Assembly: GCA_030747475.1 (NCBI GenBank)
Contig: JASLKO010000071.1
Location: forward strand, 1-24,225
Direction of reading: 5' to 3'
From: Candidatus Thalassarchaeaceae archaeon
GTDB taxonomy: Archaea > Thermoplasmatota > Poseidoniia > Poseidoniales > Thalassarchaeaceae
DNA: 24,225 nucleotides
Shown: piece after piece, positions 14,258-23,602 of the stretch
How positions within the stretch are numbered: position 1 is the stretch's first letter
Layout: every line of letters starts with the position of its first letter
Program-made: the position numbers and the translations under genes
The notes under the pieces: generated by a model
What the model was told of the DNA's origin: nothing
What the model saw: the letters and a program-made list of their open reading frames with translations, nothing else
Database searches by the model: none

Positions 14258-14845
14258 GTGGTTGTAAAGAGTTCAACAAAGAAGCGGTTGGTTGAGTTGG
14301 GTGTTCCTGAGGAACATGCACACAAACTTGCAGATGACGCAAATATGGATGCAATCAAGCAGATGAGCGTCGATGAAGTTGCCAAGAAAATTGGCATCGA
14401 TTCAGATGGCCCCGAACTTGAGAAAATCATGGGCATCATCCGAGAACAAGGCACACGGAAGCGAACCCGTTCCCGCCGAATTACAATTTCTCAAAAAGCG
14501 CTCGATGATGATGACATCCCAATGGGGAATGATCGATTCAATGTTCTCAATCATCAGCTCGTCCCTCATCACGAACTTTTGGCCATGGACGAAGAAGCAT
14601 CTGCACTGGCCCCCTGGGGACTTGAGATGGCAGATATTTCCGGCGAAGGTACCCGCTTGGCAAAGGAATTGCTTCCTAAGATTTTGATTACAGACCCTGC
14701 AGTTCAGGTTCTCAAGGAAATGACTGAACTTGAGAACGAGGAATTGCCGGCAGGTTGGTTGACGAACAGAGTCGTTCGTGTTCAGAGAACAAGCCTTTCG
14801 TCAGGAACAACGACAGCTTACAGGCTGATCGTGGAGGAAAACTAA
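14258..14845 (+). CDS. rpoH: DNA-directed RNA polymerase subunit H (Rpb5) with an N-terminal extension
   Basis: This encodes 195 residues from a GTG at 14258, preceded by the purine-rich GGGGGGCGA at a good distance. Residues ~94-195 are the RpoH/Rpb5 assembly domain: FNVLNHQLVPHHELL (94-108), LLPKILITDPAVQVL (138-152) and the C-terminal TTTAYRLIVEE. Archaeal RpoH is normally only about 80 residues. The first ~65 residues are an added helical domain (MVVKSSTKKRLVELGVPEEH...), almost the same as the start of RpoA'' in this operon. A basic linker (RKRTRSRR, 67-74) joins it to the core. The pattern of the extension, with a small-residue turn then EVAKKIGIDSD and a following helix, resembles a helix-hairpin-helix, so nucleic-acid binding is possible (inference). 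The core also has an extra segment, roughly 110-135, compared with standard RpoH. Confidence 0.93.
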   Translation: MVVKSSTKKRLVELGVPEEHAHKLADDANMDAIKQMSVDEVAKKIGIDSDGPELEKIMGIIREQGTRKRTRSRRITISQKALDDDDIPMGNDRFNVLNHQLVPHHELLAMDEEASALAPWGLEMADISGEGTRLAKELLPKILITDPAVQVLKEMTELENEELPAGWLTNRVVRVQRTSLSSGTTTAYRLIVEEN

Positions 14846-14857
14846 GGAGAGATTACC

Positions 14858-17800
14858 ATGAAGGAAATTATTGACAGCTACTTCCGCGAACGCAGTTTGG
14901 TGAATCACCAACTCGCATCATACAATGACTGTATCCCGACATCAGATTCTCAGAATAGTCGATTTGAAAAGATTGTTCGCAATATCCGAATTGGAACGGA
15001 TGAACAGGTCGATGATGATGAAGGTGGCCTCATCAAACTCGACGTTTTGGATCATGACATCCAAGTTCGCATGAAGAACATGACACTAGGGCCCCCAACA
15101 ATCCGTGAAGCCAACGGTTCTGAGCACCCCTCGCTACCGGTTGAGTGCCGCCTCCGTAAGTTGACTTACATGTCACCTGTTTACCTGGACTTCACAATTC
15201 ATCGAGACGACTTGCCTCAACCGATTGTTGAGGACAAAGTGCAGATTGGCAGTGTACCAATCATGGTACGGAGTCGTCGCTGTAACCTGAATCCAGCTCA
15301 CATTGATTCTAACCGAAATTTGTCGCCACACCAGAGTGATGAAGACATGGATCATTTCAACCGACTGTTGGAAGGAAAGGGCGAAGATCCTCACGACCCC
15401 GGTGGTTATTTCATTATCAACGGAACAGAGCGTGTTTTGATTTCAATGGAAGATCTGGCTCCGAATCGCGTGACTGTTGAGATGAACAAACGGTATGCTC
15501 GAAAGACCGAAGTTGCCAAGATTTTCTCACAGAAAGATGGTGTAAGAAAGCCCCTAACCGTCGAGAAGCGGAAAGATGGAATGTTGATGGTCAAGATTAG
15601 CAGTGCAGGTACAACAGCCATTCCAGTGGTTCTACTCATGCGTGCCCTTGGCATCGACAACGACCAGGAAATTTTCCAAGCGATCGCTGGACCAACTGAA
15701 ACATTCAAGTTCATTGTAGCCAACTTGAACGAAGTCAAGGACAATGAAGAATACAACGTTGAAAACCAAGAGGAAGCAATGCAGTGGCTCGAAAAGAAGT
15801 TCGCAGCAGGACAACAGAAGGAGTACCGCGAACAGCGAATTCAGAACTTGCTAGACAAGGAACTTTTACCTCACCTTGGAAATGTTGATGACAATCGAAA
15901 GAAAAAGGCAATTTTCCTTGGGCGTATTGTACGTCAAGTTCTTGAAATGGCCATCAATAACAAGGAACCCAATGACAAGGATCACTATGCAAACAAGCGA
16001 GTTCGCTTGGCAGGTGACTTGATTGAGGATTTATTCCGTGTATCATTGCAGCAACTCGCTCGTGATTTGAAATACCAACTCGAGCGACACCACAACCGAA
16101 AGCGCGATCTCAAAATCACGTCATGCTTGCGCCCAGATGTATTGACCTCCAAGGTCATGCACGCGCTGGCAACCGGCAATTGGGTCGGTGGCCGCAGTGG
16201 TGTCAGCCAATTGCTTGATCGAACAACTTTCTTGGCTGCACTGTCGCACATGCGACGTGTCACAAGCCCACTTGTTCGCAGCCAACCTCATTTCGAAGCT
16301 CGCGATTTGCACCCCACCCAATGGGGTCGACTTTGCCCCAACGAAACACCTGAAGGTCAAAATTGTGGTCTGGTAAAGAACGCTGCTCAAATGATCGATG
16401 TTTCCGAAGCCGTCAATGAAGATGATGTGAAAGCACTTCTTGCTGAGGCTGATGTGGATCCAAATCCGGTTGGTTGGGCTGAAGGAGCAAGAGTACACGT
16501 AAATGGTGATATTTTCGGCTTGCACATGAATCCACATAAGTTGGTGGACCATTTCAAGCGACGTCGCCGAAGTGGCCGTATCCGCTCCGAAGTTAGCATT
16601 CGACACGATGCCCCCAATCGTGATATTTTCATCAACACAGACAAGGGTCGTATCCTGCGTCCACTTCTAGTTCTTGATGGTGGAAGCATGGTCCTATCGA
16701 AGGAGTATTTGGATGGCTTGAAAGACCGTTCGTTCACCTTCAAAGATCTTGTCAACGAAGGTGTTGTCGAATGGGTCGATGCAGAAGAAGAAGAAGACCT
16801 TCTCATTGCACCACGTCCGTTTGACCTGCCTCACATCAGTCCAAAACATGGCCGCCCGATTAATCCGGCCAATGTTGAATGGACAAATATGGGAGAAGAA
16901 GGCATTTCACATGCAAAACTCAGTGCTGAAATTCTCATGCCAAACGGCACCAAGGTCACTGAAAAATTCAAGATACCTTTGAACTATTATCAAGAGGATG
17001 TTGACAAACTCCGCCGCAAGGAAAAGAAGAGTGGAGATGTGTTGATTTTCACTCACGTAGAAATTGACCCACAATTGATTCTAGGTGTATGTGCATCGCT
17101 TGTTCCATACCCTGAACACAATTCGACTCCACGTGTTACAGGTGGGACTGCAATGGTCAAGCAATCTCTCGGTCTTCCATCTGCAAATGGTCGACTTCGA
17201 CCCGACACACGTCAGCACATTTTGCACTACACTCAAAATTCTATGACGGGTACACGTGCGATGGAAGCTACGAATTTCATTCGACGCCCAGCTGGTCAGA
17301 ATTTCGTCGTTGCCATCCTAAGTCATCACGGATACAACATGCAGGATGCTGTAATCATGAATCGAGGCAGTGTTGAACGTGCCCTAGGCCGCTCTACATT
17401 CATTCGAACATACAATGCTGAACGCAAGCGTTTCCCAGGTGGACAGGTGGATGAAATCGAAATCCCTGGCACAGGTCTTGATGAAGTCAAGGGATTAAAA
17501 TCCCCTGAATCGTATGCACATTTGGAAAACGATGGTCTTCCAACACCTGAAACAGAGATTAGTAGCAAGCCTGAGGATCGAGATCGTGTACCACAGGTAC
17601 TTGTTGGTAAGACAAGCCCACCACGATTCCTTGAAGAATCACATGGTGCATTCCTTCAGGCACAGGAACGCCGTGAATCAAGTATGAACGTACGACATGG
17701 CGAAGGTGGATTTGTTGACAACGTGTTCGTCACTGAATCACTAGATTCGGGACGTCTTGTTCGAATCACACTGCGAACCAATCGTATCCCTGAACTTGGT

Positions 17801-18535
17801 GACAAGTTCTCGAGTCGACACGGACAGAAAGGTGTCATCGGACGTCTTGTAGATCCAGAAGATATGCCCTTTACAGTAGATGGTGTGGTTCCTGACTTGC
17901 TCATCAACCCACACGCGATTCCATCGCGAATGACCGTCGCCCACATTCTCGAAATGATTGGCGGCAAGGTCGGTGCAATGGATGGCCGTCTCATCGATGG
18001 TACGGCCTTCAGTGGAGAGAAGGAAGATAGCCTACGCGAAGGTTTGCTACGACATGGGTTTGCTCACACTGGTCGTGAATCGATGGTTAGTGGAGAGACC
18101 GGTGAAGAATTCCCAGCACAAATTTTCGTTGGAGTGATTTACTACCAGAAGCTACACCATATGGTCAGCGGTAAGATTCACGCTAGAAGTCGTGGCCGTG
18201 TACAAATTCTCACCCGTCAACCCACAGAGGGTCGAGCTCGTCAGGGTGGTCTAAGATTCGGTGAGATGGAACGTGATTGTTTGATCGCCCACGGTGCATC
18301 AATGGTCATCAAAGATCGCTTACTTGATGAATCGGACGGATGGGAATTGTTTGTCTGCGCAGAAAGTGGCCATATCGCATTCTGGGATTGGCGTAAACGT
18401 TGTTACGTCAGCCCTGTACATGGGGACAAAGCAGAAGTTTTCCCTGTGTCGACATCATACGCATTCAAGCTGCTCCTGGATGAGATGAAATCACTTGGAG
18501 TGGCCATGAGACTTGAACTGGAGGACCGAAGATGA
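14858..18535 (+). CDS. rpoB: DNA-directed RNA polymerase subunit B (Rpb2), unsplit
   Basis: This encodes 1225 residues from the ATG at 14858, preceded by AAGGAGAGA at a suitable gap; its stop overlaps the rpoA' start (ATGA). It is the second-largest, active-site subunit, here as a single polypeptide rather than B''/B'. Conserved landmarks include HPTQWGRLCPNETPEGQNCG (about 486-505), the GYNMQDAVIMNRGS region, LGDKFSSRHGQKG (binding near the catalytic site) and INPHAIPSRMT. Near the C-terminus the clamp zinc ribbon, normally CxxC...CPxHG or CPxCG, reads CAES...SPVHG (C1167, S1170, S1185, H1188). Two usual ligands are serine, with an extra Cys at 1182 that might compensate. The remainder, FPVSTSYAFKLLLDEM, is standard. 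Confidence 0.97.
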   Translation: MKEIIDSYFRERSLVNHQLASYNDCIPTSDSQNSRFEKIVRNIRIGTDEQVDDDEGGLIKLDVLDHDIQVRMKNMTLGPPTIREANGSEHPSLPVECRLRKLTYMSPVYLDFTIHRDDLPQPIVEDKVQIGSVPIMVRSRRCNLNPAHIDSNRNLSPHQSDEDMDHFNRLLEGKGEDPHDPGGYFIINGTERVLISMEDLAPNRVTVEMNKRYARKTEVAKIFSQKDGVRKPLTVEKRKDGMLMVKISSAGTTAIPVVLLMRALGIDNDQEIFQAIAGPTETFKFIVANLNEVKDNEEYNVENQEEAMQWLEKKFAAGQQKEYREQRIQNLLDKELLPHLGNVDDNRKKKAIFLGRIVRQVLEMAINNKEPNDKDHYANKRVRLAGDLIEDLFRVSLQQLARDLKYQLERHHNRKRDLKITSCLRPDVLTSKVMHALATGNWVGGRSGVSQLLDRTTFLAALSHMRRVTSPLVRSQPHFEARDLHPTQWGRLCPNETPEGQNCGLVKNAAQMIDVSEAVNEDDVKALLAEADVDPNPVGWAEGARVHVNGDIFGLHMNPHKLVDHFKRRRRSGRIRSEVSIRHDAPNRDIFINTDKGRILRPLLVLDGGSMVLSKEYLDGLKDRSFTFKDLVNEGVVEWVDAEEEEDLLIAPRPFDLPHISPKHGRPINPANVEWTNMGEEGISHAKLSAEILMPNGTKVTEKFKIPLNYYQEDVDKLRRKEKKSGDVLIFTHVEIDPQLILGVCASLVPYPEHNSTPRVTGGTAMVKQSLGLPSANGRLRPDTRQHILHYTQNSMTGTRAMEATNFIRRPAGQNFVVAILSHHGYNMQDAVIMNRGSVERALGRSTFIRTYNAERKRFPGGQVDEIEIPGTGLDEVKGLKSPESYAHLENDGLPTPETEISSKPEDRDRVPQVLVGKTSPPRFLEESHGAFLQAQERRESSMNVRHGEGGFVDNVFVTESLDSGRLVRITLRTNRIPELGDKFSSRHGQKGVIGRLVDPEDMPFTVDGVVPDLLINPHAIPSRMTVAHILEMIGGKVGAMDGRLIDGTAFSGEKEDSLREGLLRHGFAHTGRESMVSGETGEEFPAQIFVGVIYYQKLHHMVSGKIHARSRGRVQILTRQPTEGRARQGGLRFGEMERDCLIAHGASMVIKDRLLDESDGWELFVCAESGHIAFWDWRKRCYVSPVHGDKAEVFPVSTSYAFKLLLDEMKSLGVAMRLELEDRR

Positions 18536-21500
18536 ACCGAGATGTTGCAACCATTCCGAAGCGTATTGCTTCAATCAAGTTTAGCTTGATGGACCCAAAT
18601 GAAATTCGAAAGATGTCCGCTGTTGAAGTAAAAACTGCAGACACCTACAAAGACGATGGTCACGCATACAGACAAGGTCTGATGGACAACCGCATGGGTG
18701 TTATCGAACCCGGTGTGCGGTGTGAAACATGTGGAAACAAGCACGATGTATGTCCAAGTCACTTTGGTCACATTCAACTTGAATTGCCAGTGGTCCACAT
18801 TGGATTCACTGCTCTGCTCAAGACCGCCTTGAAATCTACGTGTAATACCTGCAGTCGAGTACTACTGCACGAGCGAGAGGGTACACACCCTATCGATCCA
18901 GAGAAGTCCGAGCAAGATTATTACCGCGCACGTGTGTACGACGTCATTCAGAAGCACGGTGTTGGTTCAACTGAATTCAGTAAAATCATCAAGGAGATAG
19001 TCAAGATTTGTTCTGGTGCCAAGCGTGCAGTTTGCATGCACTGTGGGTCAGAGCAAGGTAAAATCGTACTCGATAAACCAACCACATTCAAAGAGAAGAA
19101 GATGGACAAAGGCGAACACAAGTTGAACGCTCGCGACATCCGTGAATGGTTGGAAAGAATTCCAGATGATGACTTGATTTTCGTCGGCATGGATCACCAT
19201 GCAAGTCGTCCAGAATGGACCATCATGCGTGTTCTTCCAGTTCCACCGATTACCGTACGTCCATCCATTACTTTGGATAGCGGTGACCGAAGTGAGGATG
19301 ACCTCACTCACAAATTGGTCGACGTTCTACGAATCAACCAGCGTCTTCGAGAAAATCGTGACGCTGGTGCACCACAGTTGATTGTTGAGGATCTGTGGGA
19401 ACTTCTCCAGTACCACGTGACGACTTACTTTGACAACCAGACTGCAGGCATTCCACCTGCCCGTCACCGTTCAGGTCGCCCACTGAAGACACTTACACAG
19501 AGGTTGAAGGGTAAGGAAGGTCGTTTCCGAAGCAATCTTTCGGGCAAGCGTGTCAATTTCTGTGCACGTACAGTCATTAGCCCTGATCCAAACTTGGGCA
19601 TCAACGCAGTTGGTGTACCTGTACAATCTGCAAAAGAATTGACAGTACCGATTCGTGCTACGGGAAGAAACCGTGAACAGTTGCGTCAAATGATTCTTCG
19701 TGGTCCGGATATTCATCCCGGTGTGAATTACATTATTCGAGGCGACAAGCACCGAATTCGAATTACAGATCGAACAAAGTTCATCAATTCAGGATTTAGG
19801 TGTCACAACCCTGAATGTCATTCAGGGGATGTTGAGCGTGGAGAACCATACCCTGGTTTGCGTTCAGATCTAAACGAAGTACTACCTGCACCAAATTTCC
19901 TCCCTGGGATGGAAATTGCAGAAGAAATCACGCGTGTAGATGGTGAGACACAATCAAAGTGGATTCCAAACCTAGAGGCGACGATTGCAAACCTTCGTGG
20001 TGAAGATCTCAATGGCAAGGCATTGGAATATGGTGATCCTCGTGCGATTATCTACCAAAGATGGGTATTTGAGAGAGAAAACCCGAATGAAGCATTCCCT
20101 CCGGAACTTGAAGTTCACTGTCCACATTGTGGTAGCCCAGAAATCTCTGAAGATTCTCGGAGCAAGGTTGAAGACAAACTCGCGACAATTGATTTGGATG
20201 GTAATCCTAAGCCAGGAATGATTGTCGAGCGTCACCTAATCGATGGCGATGTTGCGATTTTCAATCGGCAACCGTCTCTTCACCGAATGTCGATGATGGT
20301 CCATGAAGTTCGTGTGATGGAAGGGAAGACTTTCCGCTTCAATCTTGCAGTTTGTACGCCGTACAACGCTGATTTCGATGGAGACGAAATGAACCTTCAC
20401 GTCATCCAATCCGAAGAAGCAAGAGCCGAAGCCAAGATTCTGATGCGTGTTCAAGAACATATCATCACACCTCGTTACGGTGGCTCGGTGATTGGTGGCA
20501 TCCACGATCACATCTCTGGTGCTTACTTGCTAAGTCACAACAATCCGTTTGTACCCAAGTCCATCGCAATGGATGTTCTAGGGCAGATTGGATGGTCGGG
20601 TGAACTTCCCAAAGAAAGTGTCGTAGATGGTGTTTCAGGATACTACGGACTGGAACTTTTCAGCCTGATTATCCCTGGTGGATTTTCACTAGAATACACA
20701 AGTAGAAGCATGAATGAAGTTGAAATCAAAGATGGCAACGTTTTGCGCGGAACATTAGACAAGCGTGCAATTGGTGCTGAAGATGGACGACTGCTTGACG
20801 CGGTCGTACAGAATCACGGAACCACAGTCGGTGCAAAGTTCCTGAATGATATGACTAAACTCACAATTGGAATTTGCACAGCGATGGGCTTCACAACAGG
20901 AATTGACGATGAAGACCTTCCCGCAGAAGCTCGTGAATTGATTACACTTCGCAACGCCGAAGCAAGTGATGCTGTAGATGCTGAACTTGAAGCATTCGGC
21001 AAGGATGGCCGTAAATACGAAACTCGTCCTGGCCGCACACCTCTAGAAACATTGGAGGAAAATATCCTCCAGATTCTTGATCAATGTAAGGCTGAGACGG
21101 GTACGGTTGCGAAGGAGCATCTTTCTGATAACAACCCTGCTGTAATGATGGCCGTATCTGGTGCACGTGGTTCCATGGACAACTTGGCAATGATGGCTGG
21201 GTCAATCGGGCAACCAAAGGTCCGTGGCAAGCGTCTTGAGCGTGGATACAATGACCGTGTACTGTCTCACTTCCGCCGTGGAGTGAAAGGAGCAAAGGAG
21301 AAAGGATTCGTTGCTTCTTCATTCAAGCGTGGACTTGAACCAACGGAGTTCTTTATGTTGTCAGTATCAGGTCGTGAATCTCTTGTCGACACAGCTGTTC
21401 GAACCAGCAAGTCAGGTTACATGCAGCGTCGATTAATCAACGCCATGGATGATTTGAAGGTCTGGAATGATGGACAACATTCTGTTCGCAACACAGCCAA

Positions 21501-21615
21501 CAGAATCATTCAATTCCAATACGGTGAAGATGGCATTGATCCTTGTCGCTCATTGAAGGGTGAACCTGTGAATGTCTCCCAAATTTTGGATGACGTTCTA
21601 GGGGGTGGAAAGTAA
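18532..21615 (+). CDS. rpoA1: DNA-directed RNA polymerase subunit A' with an unusual zinc-ribbon-like insertion
   Basis: This encodes 1027 residues, about 130-150 more than usual for archaeal A'. It starts at the ATG overlapping the rpoB stop. The N-terminal clamp zinc site is C64/C67/C74/H77 (CETCG...CPSHFGH), followed by CNTC (104-107) and CMHC (168-171). The catalytic Mg loop is NADFDGDE (612-619; D614, D616, D618), preceded by FNRQPSLHRMSMM. Between IIRGDKHRIRI (401-411) and GMIVERHLIDGD (562-573) most archaea have only a dozen or so residues. Here there are about 150, with C424/C429 (CHNPEC) and C530/C533 (CPHC), which could bind one zinc. The C-terminal part (bridge helix, FVASSFKRGLEPTEFF, GREGLVDTAVRTS-like GRESLVDTAVRTS) is standard. 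Its stop overlaps the rpoA'' start (TAATG). Confidence 0.97.
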   Translation: MNRDVATIPKRIASIKFSLMDPNEIRKMSAVEVKTADTYKDDGHAYRQGLMDNRMGVIEPGVRCETCGNKHDVCPSHFGHIQLELPVVHIGFTALLKTALKSTCNTCSRVLLHEREGTHPIDPEKSEQDYYRARVYDVIQKHGVGSTEFSKIIKEIVKICSGAKRAVCMHCGSEQGKIVLDKPTTFKEKKMDKGEHKLNARDIREWLERIPDDDLIFVGMDHHASRPEWTIMRVLPVPPITVRPSITLDSGDRSEDDLTHKLVDVLRINQRLRENRDAGAPQLIVEDLWELLQYHVTTYFDNQTAGIPPARHRSGRPLKTLTQRLKGKEGRFRSNLSGKRVNFCARTVISPDPNLGINAVGVPVQSAKELTVPIRATGRNREQLRQMILRGPDIHPGVNYIIRGDKHRIRITDRTKFINSGFRCHNPECHSGDVERGEPYPGLRSDLNEVLPAPNFLPGMEIAEEITRVDGETQSKWIPNLEATIANLRGEDLNGKALEYGDPRAIIYQRWVFERENPNEAFPPELEVHCPHCGSPEISEDSRSKVEDKLATIDLDGNPKPGMIVERHLIDGDVAIFNRQPSLHRMSMMVHEVRVMEGKTFRFNLAVCTPYNADFDGDEMNLHVIQSEEARAEAKILMRVQEHIITPRYGGSVIGGIHDHISGAYLLSHNNPFVPKSIAMDVLGQIGWSGELPKESVVDGVSGYYGLELFSLIIPGGFSLEYTSRSMNEVEIKDGNVLRGTLDKRAIGAEDGRLLDAVVQNHGTTVGAKFLNDMTKLTIGICTAMGFTTGIDDEDLPAEARELITLRNAEASDAVDAELEAFGKDGRKYETRPGRTPLETLEENILQILDQCKAETGTVAKEHLSDNNPAVMMAVSGARGSMDNLAMMAGSIGQPKVRGKRLERGYNDRVLSHFRRGVKGAKEKGFVASSFKRGLEPTEFFMLSVSGRESLVDTAVRTSKSGYMQRRLINAMDDLKVWNDGQHSVRNTANRIIQFQYGEDGIDPCRSLKGEPVNVSQILDDVLGGGK

Positions 21616-23189
21616 TGGTAGTAAAGTCCGCAACCAAGAAGAAGCTCATGGATATGGGTGTGCAAGAAGAATTCTCCCACAAACTTGCTGATGATCGCAA
21701 GTGGGATGATGTGAAAATCTTGACACCTGGCGAAATCGCACAGATTTGTGGCCTCGCATCAGATGAGGCAACTGCAATCCACAACACCTTGATTGCCTTT
21801 GGAAAATCTGGATCGGGCTCTGACTCGAATGCCACCACAACGGTTGTACGCCGTCGTAAGGCAATCCGAAGAGGTGCTGCACGTGATCTTGCTCTACAAG
21901 CTTATGATGTTGATTCCAAGTTAACTTACATCTCACGAGACATCAACAGTGAAGATCCAATTTTCAAAGCATTGGCCAAAGCATCCGATAGCGAGGGCAC
22001 CAATCTGAACGATCGTCTCATTGAGGACATTTCAGAGGGCGTTCGAAATCGAGGCAAAGCCAAGTTGACTCCTGCTCAAGCAAAGAAAATTGTCAATTCA
22101 GCAGCAGCTCAATTTTCCAAGGCATGCGTAGATCCGTTTGAAGCAGTCGGCATCGTTACCGCACAGTCGATTGGTGAACCAGGTACACAGATGACCATGC
22201 GAACGTTCCACTATGCGGGTGTAGCAACTGTCAACGTGACACAAGGTTTGCCGAGAATCATTGAAATTGTCGATGCTCGAAAAGTCCCAAACACACCAAC
22301 CATGAACATCTATGTTGAGGAACTTGATGCTAAGGGCAAGCCACTTGCATCAAATGAGTCTGCAGTACAGAAATTGGCCGCGTCGCTTGAAACGACGACA
22401 ACTCAAGACATTTCAGATATCGACGTCGAAGTTGCACAGCGATACATCATGTTGAAACTCAACAACAGTCATCTTCGATTGAAGAATATGACGGGTGCAG
22501 AAGTACGGGACAAGCTTTCTCGTGCTCTCAGACTTTTCATCGCTGTAGAGGATGGTTCGGATGCTAAACCAAAGATTTTGAAAATCATTCCTGGAGTAAA
22601 CAAGGAGGATGATTTGAAAGACATCGATGCTAATCCACCAACATATACTGAATTGCTACAATTGGAAGAGAAGATCAAATCTCTGCGTCTCAAGGGTGTC
22701 AAGGACATCGCAAGAGCAAATGTGCAAAAAGATCGTTCTGGAGAGTTCTATATCTCGACAATTGGTTCAAACCTTTCCAAGGTATCGGATTTCGCAGGTG
22801 TTGACCGAGGTCGAACATACACCAACAACATTGTAGAAATTTATGATTATCTCGGTATTGAAGCCGCACGCCAAGCCATCATCAATGAGATGATTTTGAC
22901 TCTTGAAGGGGCTCGTCTGGATGTTGACACACGTCACCTTTTGATGGTCGCCGATGTCATGACCAGTGAAGGTGAAGTCCGCGCAATTGGCCGACACGGT
23001 GTGTCTGGTACCAAGCACAGTATCCTAGCACGCGCCGCTTTCGAAGTCACAGTCAACCACCTCCTAAAAGCTGGAATTATTGGGGAACGTGACAATCTGA
23101 CCGGTGTTGCTGAGAACATTATCGTCGGGCAACCTATTGCCCTTGGAACTGGAAGCGTAGAGCTATTCTATATCCCAGAAAATGAATGA
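21615..23189 (+). CDS. rpoA2: DNA-directed RNA polymerase subunit A'' with an N-terminal extension
   Basis: This encodes 524 residues, against about 390 in typical archaea. It begins at the ATG that shares one base with the rpoA' stop. The core starts at about residue 150 and contains VGIVTAQSIGEPGTQMTMRT (178-197) with the trigger loop, GLPRIIEIVDARK, and the C-terminal jaw/clamp part ending in GQPIALGTGSVELFY. The first ~65 residues, starting MVVKSATKKKLMDMGVQEE, repeat the N-terminal domain of RpoH: 26 of 50 positions are identical without gaps. A Ser/Thr-rich and basic linker (65-90, with RRRKAIRRGAAR) and a less conserved region (~91-150) lead into the core. The extension is probably a helix-hairpin-helix-type module exposed on the polymerase (inference). 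Confidence 0.96.
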   Translation: MVVKSATKKKLMDMGVQEEFSHKLADDRKWDDVKILTPGEIAQICGLASDEATAIHNTLIAFGKSGSGSDSNATTTVVRRRKAIRRGAARDLALQAYDVDSKLTYISRDINSEDPIFKALAKASDSEGTNLNDRLIEDISEGVRNRGKAKLTPAQAKKIVNSAAAQFSKACVDPFEAVGIVTAQSIGEPGTQMTMRTFHYAGVATVNVTQGLPRIIEIVDARKVPNTPTMNIYVEELDAKGKPLASNESAVQKLAASLETTTTQDISDIDVEVAQRYIMLKLNNSHLRLKNMTGAEVRDKLSRALRLFIAVEDGSDAKPKILKIIPGVNKEDDLKDIDANPPTYTELLQLEEKIKSLRLKGVKDIARANVQKDRSGEFYISTIGSNLSKVSDFAGVDRGRTYTNNIVEIYDYLGIEAARQAIINEMILTLEGARLDVDTRHLLMVADVMTSEGEVRAIGRHGVSGTKHSILARAAFEVTVNHLLKAGIIGERDNLTGVAENIIVGQPIALGTGSVELFYIPENE

Positions 23190-23230
23190 TTATCCCATGA
23201 GAAACATTGGTGGAGAATGGAGGAATAAGA

Positions 23231-23530
23231 ATGGATTTAAGTCGACAACTGAAAACCGCAATTAATACTGGTGATTTGACATTCGGTCAAAATCAAGCAT
23301 CTGATGCTTGTGCGAATGGTGATGCAAAATTGATTATTTTTGCAGTGAATTGCCCACAAGACTACATTGATGACCTGCGCGCACGTCATCCAGATGTGCC
23401 GATGCATCGCACAGATTTGGTCAATCGAGAATTGGGCGCAGCCTGCGCGAAACCCTTCCCAGTAAGCACAATTTGTGTGCGCGGAGAGGGTGGTAGTGAA
23501 CTTCTCAGTTTGACGCCGAATCTAGATTGA
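23231..23530 (+). CDS. rpl30e: Ribosomal protein L30e (eL30)
   Basis: This encodes 99 residues from the ATG at 23231, preceded by GGAGG about eight bases upstream; the longer frame from 23207 would include that site. The L30e/L7Ae fold is seen in MDLSRQLKTAINTGDLTFGQNQ (start), a strand AKLIIFAVNCP, the helix DYIDDLRARHP, and LGAACAKPFPVSTICV near the end, all standard for archaeal L30e. It binds rRNA through a kink-turn. It follows rpoA'' by 41 bases, as in most archaeal H-B-A'-A''-L30e operons. The usual next gene, nusA, is absent here. Confidence 0.93.
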   Translation: MDLSRQLKTAINTGDLTFGQNQASDACANGDAKLIIFAVNCPQDYIDDLRARHPDVPMHRTDLVNRELGAACAKPFPVSTICVRGEGGSELLSLTPNLD

Positions 23531-23585
23531 AGTGCTAAAACACGCTTCCCATCTTGAATCTGAACGTAGTGTTGAAGGTGGTAAC

Positions 23586-23602
23586 GGTCGCCATAGGCGA
23601 CC
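23586..23602 (+). promoter_or_regulatory. Perfect hairpin immediately before the last start codon
   Basis: GGTCGCC-ATA-GGCGACC is a seven-base perfect inverted repeat with a three-base loop, ending at the base before the ATG at 23603. An AAGGTGG (23575-23581) lies just 5' of it, 21 bases from the ATG. Folding the hairpin would bring that Shine-Dalgarno-like site to about four unpaired bases plus the stem from the start codon. Alternatively it is an operator or a weak processing site; there is no T-tract, so a terminator is unlikely. Confidence 0.5.

Noticed and set aside
13906..14454. Minus-strand open frame of 182 codons across the tRNA and rpoH start
   Set aside because: It runs antisense through a well-formed tRNA and conserved rpoH codons, and its product is Ser/Cys-rich without any recognisable domain.
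16121..16806. Antisense open frames within rpoB (16121-16606 and 16387-16806)
   Set aside because: They lie opposite highly conserved RpoB sequence and are explained by codon bias of the coding strand.
23586..23602. Rho-independent-style terminator after L30e
   Set aside because: The stem is perfect but no T-run follows; it abuts a start codon, so a leader or operator role is more likely.
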